NCBI RefSeq assembly: GCF_044465595.1
Contig: NZ_JBITLV010000001.1
Location: 806,001-870,000, forward strand
Reading direction: 5' to 3'
Length of the DNA stretch: 64,000 bases
DNA from: Spongisporangium articulatum
Lineage (GTDB): Bacteria; Actinomycetota; Actinomycetes; Actinomycetales; Kineosporiaceae
How positions within the stretch are numbered: position 1 is the stretch's first letter; each line of letters begins with the position of its first letter. The notes under the pieces were generated by a model. That model worked only from the letters and a program-made list of their open reading frames with translations, had not been told where the DNA came from and ran no database searches. The position numbers were made by a program, and so were the translations under genes. This document shows, piece by piece, positions 24,062 to 33,179 of this stretch.

Positions 24062-25702
24062 TTGAGCGTCCGCCCGCACCTGTCCGCCGCACTGGTCCCC
24101 GTCCTGGCCCTGGCCGGTGCCGGGCTCGTCGCCCTGGCCGCCGCGCCGGCTCGGGCGGCGTCGTACGAGGTCGTGAAGACCGAGACCCTGATCAAAGCCC
24201 GCGACGGGGTCACCCTCGACCTGAGCATCCAGCGGCCGGCGGTGAGCCCACCGGCCGGTACCCGCTGGCCCGTCGTCGTCGCGCCGGCCACCTTCGACGG
24301 CAACAAGACGAACATCGACCTGATGACCGCCCCGCTGGCCGCCCGCGGGTTCGTCACGGTCAGCTTCCTCGAACGCGGGTTCGGGAAGTCGGGCGGGTAC
24401 ATGGACGTCGGCGGCCCCCTCGACGTGTCCGACGCCTCCGACGTGCTGACCTGGGCGCTGGCCACGCAGAACGTCGACCCGGCCCGGGTCGGCATCATCG
24501 GCCTCTCCTACGGCGCGGGTTTCGTCGCCACCGCCGCCGCGCAGGACCCGCGGTTCAAGGCCGTCGCCATGCTCTCGGGCTGGGGCGACATGTGGAAGTC
24601 GCGCTACCCCAACAACACCGGCGCCTACGTCGCGAACCTCGCGCTCCAGCAGCTGGCCCTGCGCAACGGCCGGCCGTCCCCCGAGCTGAAGTCGTTCCTG
24701 CAGAGCATGGTCGACAACGTCTTCACCCCGGGCATGAAGACGTTCGCCGACCAGCGCTCACCGGTGAAGTACCTGGACCTGATGGCCCAGCACCCGGTCC
24801 CGCTGTTCGCCAGCACCAACATGAACGAGAACATCTGGCCCGAGGACCAGACGCTGGAGTTCTTCAACGCCTACCCCGGCGTGAAGCACGCCGACATCCT
24901 GCCCGGTGACCACGCCACCACGGAGCTCACGCAGGGCTTCGGCATCCCGGCCGAGACCTGGAAGTCGGCCTACGACTGGATGGAGACGTACGTCGCCGGC
25001 ACCTCGACCGTGGCCCGGACCTGGCCGACCTTCCGGGTCGCCCCGCGCGGCCCGGACGGGACGAACGCGATCGAGTCCAAGCTGTTCACGCAGTTCCCGT
25101 TCGAGAGCTACGACCGGCTCACGGTCCGGGCGACGAAGCGGCAGTACCTGTCGTCGTCCTCCGCCTGGCTCGGCCTGACCACGCGCACCACCCTGTCCGA
25201 CACCCCCGGCCCCGACGGCAAGCGGCTGCGCCAGGGCCGGAACCTGTTGCTGCAGGACGGCATCCCGATGGCGCAGGGCGGGATCGAGACGGCCACCGGC
25301 ATGCCGACGACCGTTCTGCTCCAGGGCGTCGACCAGGGCGTGACCGGGCTGTGGGAGGGGCCGAAGCTGACGCAGAAGCTGCAGCTGCGGGGGGCGATCA
25401 GCAGCCACCTCGACCTGACCCCGAGCACGGCCAAGGGGTCGGTCTTCGTCTACCTGCTGGAGCAGGGGCCGCTCGGGCTGACGTACGTGATCGGCGTGAA
25501 GCCCTACACGTACGCGGGGGCGACCCCCGGTGCGAAGCTCGGCGTGGACGTGACCATCCCGTACAACGCCTACGACGTCCCGGCCGGGCACAAGCTGATC
25601 TTCGCGGTCTCCACCGACGACGTGACGTTCTCCAGCAACACCCCCACGGGCAGCAGCGTCGTCGTCGGCTCGGGGTCGTACGTGAACCTGCCGCTGAAGT
25701 AG
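24062..25702 (+). CDS. Secreted S15/CocE-type alpha/beta hydrolase, copy 2
   Basis: 546 aa from TTG 24062 (GAGGAG about eight bases upstream, followed directly by a signal peptide SVRPHLSAALVPVLALAGAGLVALAAAPARA); a GTG at 24020 is possible but would bury the signal. Nucleophile elbow GLSYGAGFV, catalytic His region ILPGDHATTEL, and the same C-terminal jelly roll as copy 1 (DVTIPYNAYDVPAGHKLIFA). Shared blocks such as WPEDQTLEFF and AYPGVKH show recent common origin. Copy 1 has a Tat-like signal and copy 2 a Sec-like signal, so the paralogues may use different export routes. Ends 90 bases before a strong hairpin. Confidence 0.83.
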   Translation: MSVRPHLSAALVPVLALAGAGLVALAAAPARAASYEVVKTETLIKARDGVTLDLSIQRPAVSPPAGTRWPVVVAPATFDGNKTNIDLMTAPLAARGFVTVSFLERGFGKSGGYMDVGGPLDVSDASDVLTWALATQNVDPARVGIIGLSYGAGFVATAAAQDPRFKAVAMLSGWGDMWKSRYPNNTGAYVANLALQQLALRNGRPSPELKSFLQSMVDNVFTPGMKTFADQRSPVKYLDLMAQHPVPLFASTNMNENIWPEDQTLEFFNAYPGVKHADILPGDHATTELTQGFGIPAETWKSAYDWMETYVAGTSTVARTWPTFRVAPRGPDGTNAIESKLFTQFPFESYDRLTVRATKRQYLSSSSAWLGLTTRTTLSDTPGPDGKRLRQGRNLLLQDGIPMAQGGIETATGMPTTVLLQGVDQGVTGLWEGPKLTQKLQLRGAISSHLDLTPSTAKGSVFVYLLEQGPLGLTYVIGVKPYTYAGATPGAKLGVDVTIPYNAYDVPAGHKLIFAVSTDDVTFSSNTPTGSSVVVGSGSYVNLPLK

Positions 25703-25790
25703 CGGGTGGCCAGCGGACGATATTGCGTCCATACTGCCTATGGCGGGAATGTTTGCGGCTCGGCTTGCCTGAGCCCCGAGTTTCTCGCCC

Positions 25791-25832
25791 GTAGCCGGGT
25801 GCCGGGTCAGGGCGGCACCCGGCTACATCTTT
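25791..25832. terminator. Rho-independent terminator at the end of the lipid locus
   Basis: Perfect 14-bp stem GTAGCCGGGTGCCG / CGGCACCCGGCTAC with an 8-nt loop, followed by ATCTTTT on the plus strand. It closes the plus-strand hydrolase genes and lies ten bases from the stop of the convergent NlpC/P60 gene. Confidence 0.85.
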
Positions 25833-25841
25833 TGCGGCTGC

Positions 25842-26852
25842 TCACAGGGCCACCATCGCCCGCGCGTCGAAGCGGGCCAGCTTCCACCCCGGGGCCCAGC
25901 TCGACGAGTAGTGCGTCAGCTCGACGTCCCGACCGGTCTCGGGCGCCTGCACGGCCAGGCCCTTCTTCACCACGATCATCACGTGGTGCGGGCCGTCGGC
26001 GGCGAACTGCCCGAACAGCAGGTCACCGGGCTGCTCGTCGCCGTACGGCACCTCCGAGCTGACCGACCACATCTGCGCCGCCGTCCGCACGTTCAGCCTG
26101 TAGCCCGCCTGCCGCCACGACCAGACCACCAGCCCCGAGCAGTCGAAGGCGTCCGGCCCGACGGCCCCCCACACGTACGGGTCGCCCTGCTGGGCCAGTG
26201 CGTTCTTCAGCATGGTCCCGACCGCGCCGGTGGGCAGGCCCACGAGGCTGACGTCCGAGCAGCCGGGCGACGTGGTGTCCCGCTCGACCGACCCGACCAG
26301 CCCGCCGGCCAGCGACTCCCAGCGTGCGTAGGCGTTCGGGAACGCCGAGCGCTGCACGGCCTGCGCGGCCACCGTGATGCTCATCGTCGTCCAGCCCGAG
26401 ATGTCGAGCAGCCCCGGCTGACCGGCCATCCCGCCGGTGTAGAACATCTCGGCCGCCGACCGCGGGTCCGTCCGGGACGCGGCGCTGCCCCACCCGGCCC
26501 GCTGCTGGAACAGTCCGAGGCTGTCGCGGTCGCCGTAGTCCAGGTTGCGCAGCGTCGACTCCTGCAGGGCCGTCGCCACGGCCACGACCTGCCCGCGGGC
26601 CGGGACGTCGAGCTCGCGGCCCACGGAGATGATCGTCCGGGCGTTCGCCAGCTGCCCGTCGTCCAGCTGGATCGTCTGTCCGGCCACGTTGCCCACCGTC
26701 AGGCACGTCGAGGCCTGCGCACCCGAGGTGTCGTAGTCGGTGGTGGTCGCGCCGATCACCATCATCAGCGGCACGATCACCAGGCCGGCCCCGAGCACCA
26801 GCACCACGAACCCGGCCAGCACGAGCAGCTTCGCCCGCGTCGAGAAGTGCAT
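25842..26852 (-). CDS. NlpC/P60 peptidoglycan hydrolase with a transglycosylase-like N-domain (VirB1-like role)
   Basis: 336 aa. An N-terminal membrane anchor (LLVLAGFVVLVLGAGLVIVPLMMVI) precedes a middle domain with ALQESTLRNLDYGDRDSLGLFQQR, reminiscent of lytic transglycosylase-like domains, and a C-terminal NlpC/P60 peptidase with catalytic Cys in AFDCSGLVVWSW and His in GPHHVMIVV. It would cut peptidoglycan to let a secretion apparatus through the wall. It is last in the minus-strand secretion operon, one base after the VirB8-like gene. Two-domain hydrolases of this type are standard in Gram-positive conjugation systems. Confidence 0.85.
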   Translation of the reverse strand: MHFSTRAKLLVLAGFVVLVLGAGLVIVPLMMVIGATTTDYDTSGAQASTCLTVGNVAGQTIQLDDGQLANARTIISVGRELDVPARGQVVAVATALQESTLRNLDYGDRDSLGLFQQRAGWGSAASRTDPRSAAEMFYTGGMAGQPGLLDISGWTTMSITVAAQAVQRSAFPNAYARWESLAGGLVGSVERDTTSPGCSDVSLVGLPTGAVGTMLKNALAQQGDPYVWGAVGPDAFDCSGLVVWSWRQAGYRLNVRTAAQMWSVSSEVPYGDEQPGDLLFGQFAADGPHHVMIVVKKGLAVQAPETGRDVELTHYSSSWAPGWKLARFDARAMVAL

Positions 26853-26853
26853 C

Positions 26854-27348
26854 TCAGTCCCCGACGTCGGGCTGCACGTCCGAGACCTTGGTGGACGTCG
26901 CGTCGGACACGACGGTCACCAGCACGCTGCTGCCGTCGGCCAGGGGGACGGCGATCAGCGCCGACGTCTGCGAGACGAACCGGACGACGGGCTCACCGGA
27001 GGGCTGGACGCCGGGCAGGGTGCTCGTGTCGGTGGTCGCCAGCGCCTTGGCCAGGTCGTCGGTGACCAGGGGCTTCAGCGTCTCCCGCCACTGCTGCGCG
27101 GTCCGCCCGGCCGGGACCTGGGCCCAGGCCCGGACGAAGGTGACGGCGGCGCCGACGTACGGTCCGGCGTCCGGCACGGTCGCGGCGGTGGACGCCGGCC
27201 GGGTGGCCGTCGCCGCGTCGGAGCCCTCGTCCCCACCCCCGCCGAACAGGGCCCCACCGCCCAGCAGGACGACGGCCAGCACCACGACCACCACCATCGC
27301 CAGCCGCTGCGGCGACCGGCACACCCACAGGACCGCGCGGCCGATCAT
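26854..27348 (-). CDS. VirB8/TcpC-like conjugation protein (single TM, small periplasmic domain)
   Basis: 164 aa: one N-terminal transmembrane helix (LAMVVVVVLAVVLLGGGALF), a Ser/Thr/Ala linker, and a domain starting VGAAVTFVRAWAQVPAGRTAQQWRETLKPLVTDDLAKALATTD, the size and pattern of NTF2-like VirB8/TcpC core domains. The family call rests on this pattern and on operon position between the VirB6-like and hydrolase genes; sequence identity is too low to be sure by eye. It would form part of the inner-membrane scaffold. Confidence 0.6.
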   Translation of the reverse strand: MIGRAVLWVCRSPQRLAMVVVVVLAVVLLGGGALFGGGGDEGSDAATATRPASTAATVPDAGPYVGAAVTFVRAWAQVPAGRTAQQWRETLKPLVTDDLAKALATTDTSTLPGVQPSGEPVVRFVSQTSALIAVPLADGSSVLVTVVSDATSTKVSDVQPDVGD

Positions 27349-27351
27349 CGG

Positions 27352-29322
27352 TCAGGACCGCCGGGCCGCGGGCCGGAAGACCTCGTCGAGGTCGGGTTCG
27401 TCGAGCCGGGGGTCGTTCGCGTAGACCTCGGCCCGCGGCCGCTCGCGCGGCTCCTCGCGCCCACCGTCGAACCAGCTGCCGCCCGAGCGGCCCTCGAACC
27501 GGGTGCCGTCACCCCAGGCGTCGCCGGACGACGAACGCCCCTCGGCCGCGACCGGCGCCGGACGCTCGGTGCCGGACCCGGTGCCGGACCCACCCGCCGG
27601 CGCCGACGGGGTCTGGGACACGTTGACGGACCCCGCGGTGACGCTCACGGTGCCCGCCAGCGCCGCCCGGCCCGCCCCGCCGTCGTAGGAGCTGAACCCC
27701 TCGATCCGCTGCGGCACCCGCTTGGCGCCGTCGCCCGCCTCGTCGGTCCCGTCGCCCGCCTTGGCCGCCGAGACCCCGAGGAAGACGCTGGCCGCCCCGG
27801 CGAGGATGCGCCCGGCGCCGCGGGTCGCGCCGCGGGTGACGGTGCCGACGCCACCGGCCGCCGAACCGAAGTGGTTGCGGCCCGTCGAGACCATCTGGGT
27901 CAGCCGGCGGAACGGCCGCAGCGCCACCCACATGACGATCGTCAGCAGCAGCATCAGCACGATCGCCAGCCAGGGCGGGACGGCGCTGCTCGGCGCCAGC
28001 AGCACGCCCATCCCGCGCACCGTCACGGCGGCGCCGATGCCGAACACCAGGGAGTTGATCAGCGCCGACGCGACCGTGCTGCCGACCCCCGTGACCAGCG
28101 AACGCATGGTCGGGAACAGGCCGAGCGTGGCGAATGCGGGGAACAGCATCACGCCGAACCGGACGATCACCAGCGCCCCGATCACCAGCAACGACGCGGC
28201 GAACAGGAACGGCACCGCGCACAGCGTCGCGAACCCGGCCAGCACCGCGTACCCGACCCGGGAGTCGGAGCGTTGGCCGGTCAGGTACTCGTAGGCGTCC
28301 GGGTCCTGCGCCTTGATCTTGGCCGCGGTCTCCTCGAACGTCTTCTGCTTGGCCTCGATGATCTTCTTGCCCTGGTCGGGGTCGGTCTTGAGGACCTCCG
28401 CCTCCCGCCAGGTCAGCGCCTGCGACGCGAAGATCGTCGGGCCGTACTCCGTGGCCACGGCCGAGTCGGCGTTGCCGAACGTGCCGCCCAGCCAGGCCTG
28501 GTAGAGCAGCGCCTCCTGCATGCCCGAGATCGCCTCGAGCGCGGCGTCGGGCTGGCCGGACTCCTCGCCGTTCTCCGTCCCGGTGACCGCGGTCGGGGCG
28601 CCGGTCCGGTGGTCGTTCAGCCCGCCGGTGACGGCCGCGAGCGTGCTGGTGACCGTCTCGTCGGCGGCGTGACCGGCCACCAGCGGCCAGCGGAACACCA
28701 TCGTGACCAGCACCATCACCAGCAGGGCCCAGCCGATCGCCCCGGCCGAGGAGGCCAGTGACGCCTTGCGCGCCCGCCAGATCAGCAGCAGCCCGAGCGC
28801 GGCGAGCACCACGAACGCCCACTGCTCGAAGACGGTCTCCTGCAGCGTCGTCACGACGGTCTCGATGAGCGGGTCGAAGACGCCGAGGAAGTCGGGCGAG
28901 AACGCGGCGTCGACGACGGCGCCGGTCGCGGCTACGGCGGCCTTGGGCAGGCCCATCATCCAGTTGGCGACGGCCGTGCCGACCGTCGCGTCGGGGGCGC
29001 GGGCGAGGTCGGGGCCGCAGCCCAGGTCGTAGGTGTTCCAGCGCAGCCCGGCGTAGCCGTACTGCTCGTAGATGGTGGTGGTCGAGTTCTTCGCGAACGG
29101 GTCACCGGCCGGCGGCAGGGTGTCGGGTTCGGACTGGAAGAACCCGACGACGCCGCGGCCCGGCACCTCGGGGGTCGGCGCCTGCTTGCAGCCGAGGAGG
29201 TCGGGGACGCCGACGGCCGGCACGCCCGCGCCGCCCGTCGCGGTCGCCGCCGGGGCGGAGGCCAGCAGCCCGGCGGCCACCAGGGTGGTGACGGCCAGGA
29301 TCCGTTTCAGGCGCGGTCTCAT
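27352..29322 (-). CDS. VirB6/TrbL-like polytopic membrane protein
   Basis: 656 aa: an N-terminal signal (RILAVTTLVAAGLLASAPAATA), an extracytoplasmic domain, six to seven hydrophobic helices (for example WAFVVLAALGLLLIW, AIGWALLVMVLVTMVF, RFGVMLFPAFATLGLF, PWLAIVLMLLLTIVMWVAL), then a long hydrophilic cytoplasmic tail rich in Gly/Ser/Arg/Glu. This is the layout of actinobacterial TrbL/VirB6 conjugal-transfer proteins. ATG 29322 overlaps the VirB4-like stop by four bases, so expression is coupled. Confidence 0.75.
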   Translation of the reverse strand: MRPRLKRILAVTTLVAAGLLASAPAATATGGAGVPAVGVPDLLGCKQAPTPEVPGRGVVGFFQSEPDTLPPAGDPFAKNSTTTIYEQYGYAGLRWNTYDLGCGPDLARAPDATVGTAVANWMMGLPKAAVAATGAVVDAAFSPDFLGVFDPLIETVVTTLQETVFEQWAFVVLAALGLLLIWRARKASLASSAGAIGWALLVMVLVTMVFRWPLVAGHAADETVTSTLAAVTGGLNDHRTGAPTAVTGTENGEESGQPDAALEAISGMQEALLYQAWLGGTFGNADSAVATEYGPTIFASQALTWREAEVLKTDPDQGKKIIEAKQKTFEETAAKIKAQDPDAYEYLTGQRSDSRVGYAVLAGFATLCAVPFLFAASLLVIGALVIVRFGVMLFPAFATLGLFPTMRSLVTGVGSTVASALINSLVFGIGAAVTVRGMGVLLAPSSAVPPWLAIVLMLLLTIVMWVALRPFRRLTQMVSTGRNHFGSAAGGVGTVTRGATRGAGRILAGAASVFLGVSAAKAGDGTDEAGDGAKRVPQRIEGFSSYDGGAGRAALAGTVSVTAGSVNVSQTPSAPAGGSGTGSGTERPAPVAAEGRSSSGDAWGDGTRFEGRSGGSWFDGGREEPRERPRAEVYANDPRLDEPDLDEVFRPAARRS

Positions 29323-32279
29323 GTTCGCCCGGCGGGGGGCTGTTCGCCCGCCGGCCAGCCGGTACCGACGGTCTGCTCGCGGGCGTCGCGCGCCGCCTGT
29401 GCGGCGTCGGTGAGGTCGAGCACCCAGTCGGGCGGGTCGTCGTCCAGCTCCTCGACGACGACCGGCTCGGGGGCCGGGGGACGTGCGGGAGCCGGTGGCG
29501 GCTCCTCGGGCTCGAAGTCCTCGGGACCCAGCAGGGAGCTCGGGTCGACCGGGGGGACGTCGGTCGCGGCCGGCGCGGGGATGGCCGCGCCGGTCGGTAT
29601 GGCCTCGGCGGCAGAAACCGACGGCTCGCGCACGATCTCGACCGGCCCCGGCTCCACGGACCCGACGGGCTCGCCGACGGACGGGCCCGGGGCCTCGGCG
29701 CGCGACCCGGCGGGGAGGTCGGACAGGTCGGACAGCTCGATCGAACCGGTCGCCGGAGCGGCCGTGGTGTCGAGCGCCGCCAGGACGTGCGGCAGGTGGT
29801 CGAGGTCGACGCGCATCCGGTCGACGTTGCCGTCCACGTCTCGCATCACGAATTCCCGCAGCCCCGAGCGGGTTCCGGACGCGGCGCGCGGCGACAGCCG
29901 GGCCAGGACGCCCTCGTACCCGACCCCCGGTGGGACCCGGAGCATGCGCAGCGCGTCGGCGGCGACCGCCTCGTCCTCGATCCGCCCGACGAACGCCGCC
30001 GAGATGAAGTTCGAGACCTCCATGCCCAGCACGTCGGCCGGGTTCTGGGAGGCGGCCAGGACGCAGGTGTTCCACTTGCGGGAGTCGCGGCCCAGCCGGG
30101 TGAACAGTGCGCGGCCCGCGCTCCACTCGCCCAGGAAGTGGGTCTCGTCGAGCGCGACCAGTTTCCGCTCGGAACGCGAGCGGCCGTAGATGGTCCGGGT
30201 CGCGTACCAGGAGGCCAGGTGCAGCAGCGGCACGGCCATCTGCTCGCTGGTCGACCAGTGCTCGCGCGGCACCGACTTCGGGGGCAGCAACAGCCCGGGC
30301 ATGGTCAGCACGGTGAGCACCGTGTCGTCGCGGCCCGGTTCGTCGTCGCTGTCGGGCCCGTTCGGGAAGAACAGCCGGGCCAGCGGCATCTCGGCCATGT
30401 CGCCGAGGAACGCGGCGATGTCGCGCGCGTGGTCGTCGTCCTGCCGCTTCAGCGCCTCCAGCACCGCCCACAGGCTGGTGGACGGCGCCCCCCGGGTCAT
30501 CCGGATCGCTTCGGTGAGAGCCAGTCTCGTCCGCGGCTGACTGGCCATCGCGGGCGGCAGGAGCATGGTCGCGACGTCGAGCGCGAGCAGCTTGCGGTCC
30601 TGCGCGGCGAGCGTCTTGGCCTCCTCGAAGGCCTGCTCGCCCGCGTAGTCCTCCGGCCGGGGCTGGACGACGACCGCGTACGGGTTCAGCGTTCCGGGCG
30701 GCGCGGTGGTCAGGTCGATGTGTCGCGAGAACGCCCGCAGCTCAGGCAGTTCCGTGAGCCGGGCCAGCGGTCCGGACGGGTCGAGCATGACCGAGGTGAT
30801 GCCCCGGCGGACCGCCTCGTACGTGATCAGACCGGCCAGGACCGACTTCCCGGAACCGAGCGCCCCGACGATCGGCACCAGGCCGGAGGTCTCGCGCACC
30901 TCGGTGGCGAAGTGGGTGTCGAACATGACGGCCCGGCGCGAGGCCGCTGCGGTGTGCCCGAGGTACGGGCCGCGCCGGTCGCCCAGCGGCGACGAGGCCG
31001 TCGGCATGCCGGCCGCGAAGTAGAACGCGGGCAGCCGGCGCCGGTACGCGGTCGACGAGAGGGGTTCACCCGGAACGAACTCCCGCATCAGGCCGTACTG
31101 GCCCTTGGGGTGCGCGACCGTCACCTGGCGCTTGCGGTAGCTGTCGATCACCTGCCGGGCGTGCTCCAGGCACTCCTCCTGGGTCTCGCCGCTGACCGCG
31201 ATCCGCATCCACCCGTGCACGCGGGTGCCGGACGTGTCGTCGCCGGTCTGCATCTGGTCCTCGATGGCCCGGGCCTGGCGGGCCTGCCGTTCGAGGGCGA
31301 GCGGTTCGTCGAGGTCGTGGTCGCGGTAGTGGCGCTGCATGTCACGCACCACCAGCAGCTTGCGCTGCACGGCGTCCAGCGCCTCGTCACCGCCCAGCAC
31401 GTCGAGCCGCACCGACCACTCGACCGGGAACGGCAGCCGGTCGGCGTGCACCATCCACGGGTCGTTGGCCGGGTCGGGCACCTCGATCTCGTCCATCCGC
31501 CCGACGGTCAGCACGCTCACGTGCCGCTCCTGCCCCGCGCCCGAGGGGTCGCGGCGGCGGATCCGCACGGTCGGCGCGAACGGCTCCGCCTCGTGCACGA
31601 CGCCCTCGGTCAGCTCGTGCAGGTCTTCCGTGAGCCAGTTCTCGCTCTGGGCCGGCGACAGCGCACCGGGGGCGGGCAGGCCGAGCCCGAGCGAGCGGCG
31701 CAGCAGCCACTCCAGCTCGCGCGCGCTGACCGGGCGGCCCTCCATGCCCGGCCCGGCGACCGTCTCCAGCACCAGCGCGGCCTCCCGGCGGACCCGGTCG
31801 ATCTCGGCGTTGCCCGGCCGGCGCAGCAGCTTCTCGGTGGCCGCGGCCATCCCGGAACGCTCACCGATGAGGACACCGAGGTAGACCTCCTTCTCGGCCA
31901 GCGTGGAGGCGCGCACGTGCTGCTGGGCCCGCACCAGGTGGTCGGCCCAGGTCTCGCCCGGGACGCCGGGCAGCGGGTCGTACGTGTCGGCGTCCAGCTG
32001 GCGGGCCCAGGCCGCGGCGGGGTAGGGGCGCGACGTGACCCGCAGGTGCAGCCGCCGGCCCGAGAGCCCGGCCAGGCGGCCGGCGAGGTCGGTGACCAGG
32101 TTCAGGCGTTCGCCGTCCGCCCGGAACGCCCAGCGCTGCGTCGGCAGCGCGAACCAGGCCCACGTGGCGGAGTCGGTGAAGGCCAGGTTCGACTCGATCG
32201 AGCGCAGCGCGAGCGAGGTGACGGTCAGCTCGCGGGCCTCGCGGGCGGCAGGCGTGTTCCGGTCGCGGCGCAGCCTCAT
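29319..32279 (-). CDS. VirB4/TraC-like conjugation ATPase
   Basis: 986 aa. ATPase core with Walker A GALGSGKS at residues 472-479 and Walker B KLVALDETHFL, plus the following motif NTCVLAASQNPADVL. The N-terminal half contains the VirB4/TraC-type domain (SYRKRQVTVAHPKGQYGLMREFVPGEPL). The last 130 residues are Pro/Ala/Glu-rich and poorly conserved. It would power substrate translocation and pilus assembly at the membrane. The ATG at 32279 overlaps the stop of the small PrgI-like gene (ATGA), and the stop overlaps the VirB6-like start. Confidence 0.88.
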   Translation of the reverse strand: MRLRRDRNTPAAREARELTVTSLALRSIESNLAFTDSATWAWFALPTQRWAFRADGERLNLVTDLAGRLAGLSGRRLHLRVTSRPYPAAAWARQLDADTYDPLPGVPGETWADHLVRAQQHVRASTLAEKEVYLGVLIGERSGMAAATEKLLRRPGNAEIDRVRREAALVLETVAGPGMEGRPVSARELEWLLRRSLGLGLPAPGALSPAQSENWLTEDLHELTEGVVHEAEPFAPTVRIRRRDPSGAGQERHVSVLTVGRMDEIEVPDPANDPWMVHADRLPFPVEWSVRLDVLGGDEALDAVQRKLLVVRDMQRHYRDHDLDEPLALERQARQARAIEDQMQTGDDTSGTRVHGWMRIAVSGETQEECLEHARQVIDSYRKRQVTVAHPKGQYGLMREFVPGEPLSSTAYRRRLPAFYFAAGMPTASSPLGDRRGPYLGHTAAASRRAVMFDTHFATEVRETSGLVPIVGALGSGKSVLAGLITYEAVRRGITSVMLDPSGPLARLTELPELRAFSRHIDLTTAPPGTLNPYAVVVQPRPEDYAGEQAFEEAKTLAAQDRKLLALDVATMLLPPAMASQPRTRLALTEAIRMTRGAPSTSLWAVLEALKRQDDDHARDIAAFLGDMAEMPLARLFFPNGPDSDDEPGRDDTVLTVLTMPGLLLPPKSVPREHWSTSEQMAVPLLHLASWYATRTIYGRSRSERKLVALDETHFLGEWSAGRALFTRLGRDSRKWNTCVLAASQNPADVLGMEVSNFISAAFVGRIEDEAVAADALRMLRVPPGVGYEGVLARLSPRAASGTRSGLREFVMRDVDGNVDRMRVDLDHLPHVLAALDTTAAPATGSIELSDLSDLPAGSRAEAPGPSVGEPVGSVEPGPVEIVREPSVSAAEAIPTGAAIPAPAATDVPPVDPSSLLGPEDFEPEEPPPAPARPPAPEPVVVEELDDDPPDWVLDLTDAAQAARDAREQTVGTGWPAGEQPPAGRT

Positions 32280-32659
32280 CCCTTGGCCCGCCTCGCCCGG
32301 GACGCCGTGCGGCCCTCGTGGACGCGCACCGACCCGCGGGCCCGGTACTTGCGGGTGCGGTCGTCGGCGCGCGGCGCGCGCAGGTCGGCCATGAACGTCT
32401 GCCAGACGGCGGTGATCGGGCGCTCGTGGTCGACGAAGCCCATCACGCCGTAGGTGGCCAGCGTCGCGATGCACAGCTCCCAGACCGGCGGCACGTGCAC
32501 GGTCAGCGGGGTGAGCGCCTCGACCAGCAGGATGAGCAGGAAGACGATCAACCACGTCGCGTAGGCGAGGTAGCGCGCCGTCCAGGGGAAGGTCAGGCCC
32601 GACGGCCCGAGCCACACCGTGTTGACGCGGTAGACCTCGTCATCTGGGGCCACCCGCAT
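32276..32659 (-). CDS. PrgI/VirB3-like small membrane protein
   Basis: 127 aa with two adjacent hydrophobic helices (YLAYATWLIVFLLILLVEALTPL and VWELCIATLATYGVMGFV) and a strongly basic tail ending RTASRARRAKG. The two-TM layout directly before a VirB4-type ATPase is the position of PrgI/VirB3 in Gram-positive systems. It begins four bases after the VirB2-like stop and overlaps the ATPase start. Confidence 0.65.
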   Translation of the reverse strand: MRVAPDDEVYRVNTVWLGPSGLTFPWTARYLAYATWLIVFLLILLVEALTPLTVHVPPVWELCIATLATYGVMGFVDHERPITAVWQTFMADLRAPRADDRTRKYRARGSVRVHEGRTASRARRAKG

Positions 32660-32662
32660 TGG

Positions 32663-32947
32663 TCAGCTTCCGAACGCCAGATCCGTCAGCTGCCCGGCGA
32701 AGACGAAGAGAACTCCCGCCCCGGCGATGACGCTCATGCCCAGCACGACGTTGGTGATGGTGTTGGCGTTGTCGCTGATGCGCCCCTTACGGGCCGAGGC
32801 GATGATGCCGATGCCGATGATCAGCAGCACCACGGGGATGATGTTCTTGACGCCCCACTCGACGAGGCCGTTGGCGTTGAAGTTCGGCGAGTCGTCGTTC
32901 TTGGCCGCGCTGAGTACCGCCATCGCGGTCGCGGTCATGCCCGACAT
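32663..32947 (-). CDS. VirB2/pilin-like small membrane protein, first gene of the secretion operon
   Basis: 94 aa with two hydrophobic helices (IIPVVLLIIGIGIIASA and VVLGMSVIAGAGVLFVFAG) joined by a short basic loop (RKGR), like VirB2-type pilins and their Gram-positive counterparts. ATG 32947 has GAGGT five bases upstream. It heads a six-gene minus-strand operon. The 230 bases upstream (32948-33179) hold no gene; they carry the start region of this operon and of the divergent acyltransferase gene. Confidence 0.6.
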   Translation of the reverse strand: MSGMTATAMAVLSAAKNDDSPNFNANGLVEWGVKNIIPVVLLIIGIGIIASARKGRISDNANTITNVVLGMSVIAGAGVLFVFAGQLTDLAFGS

Positions 32948-33179
32948 GTACTACCTCGCTCCGTGAGGTCTAACCCTGCGTCACTCCACAAACACCAAAA
33001 GTGCCCGAAATGGGTGTACGTCGCAACACTGCCCGCCGTCAACCCTCTCGCGAGCACTGCGGACGACGCGTCTGCCCATTTCGTGCCCGTACAAGGCTAC
33101 TGACCGGTTGCCCCCCGTACGGGCGCGACGCGCCGTACGTCACGATCCACAGGTTTCGGCGGGCGCTAATCTCCCGGGC

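Noticed and set aside
26740..28761. 673-codon plus-strand open frame over the VirB6/VirB8-like genes
   Set aside because: Shadow of the secretion operon; low complexity, no start signal.
25842..32947. Integrative conjugative element
   Set aside because: No integrase, relaxase, replication gene or direct att repeats; the two tRNA-Ser genes are 4-15 kb away without duplicated 3' ends.
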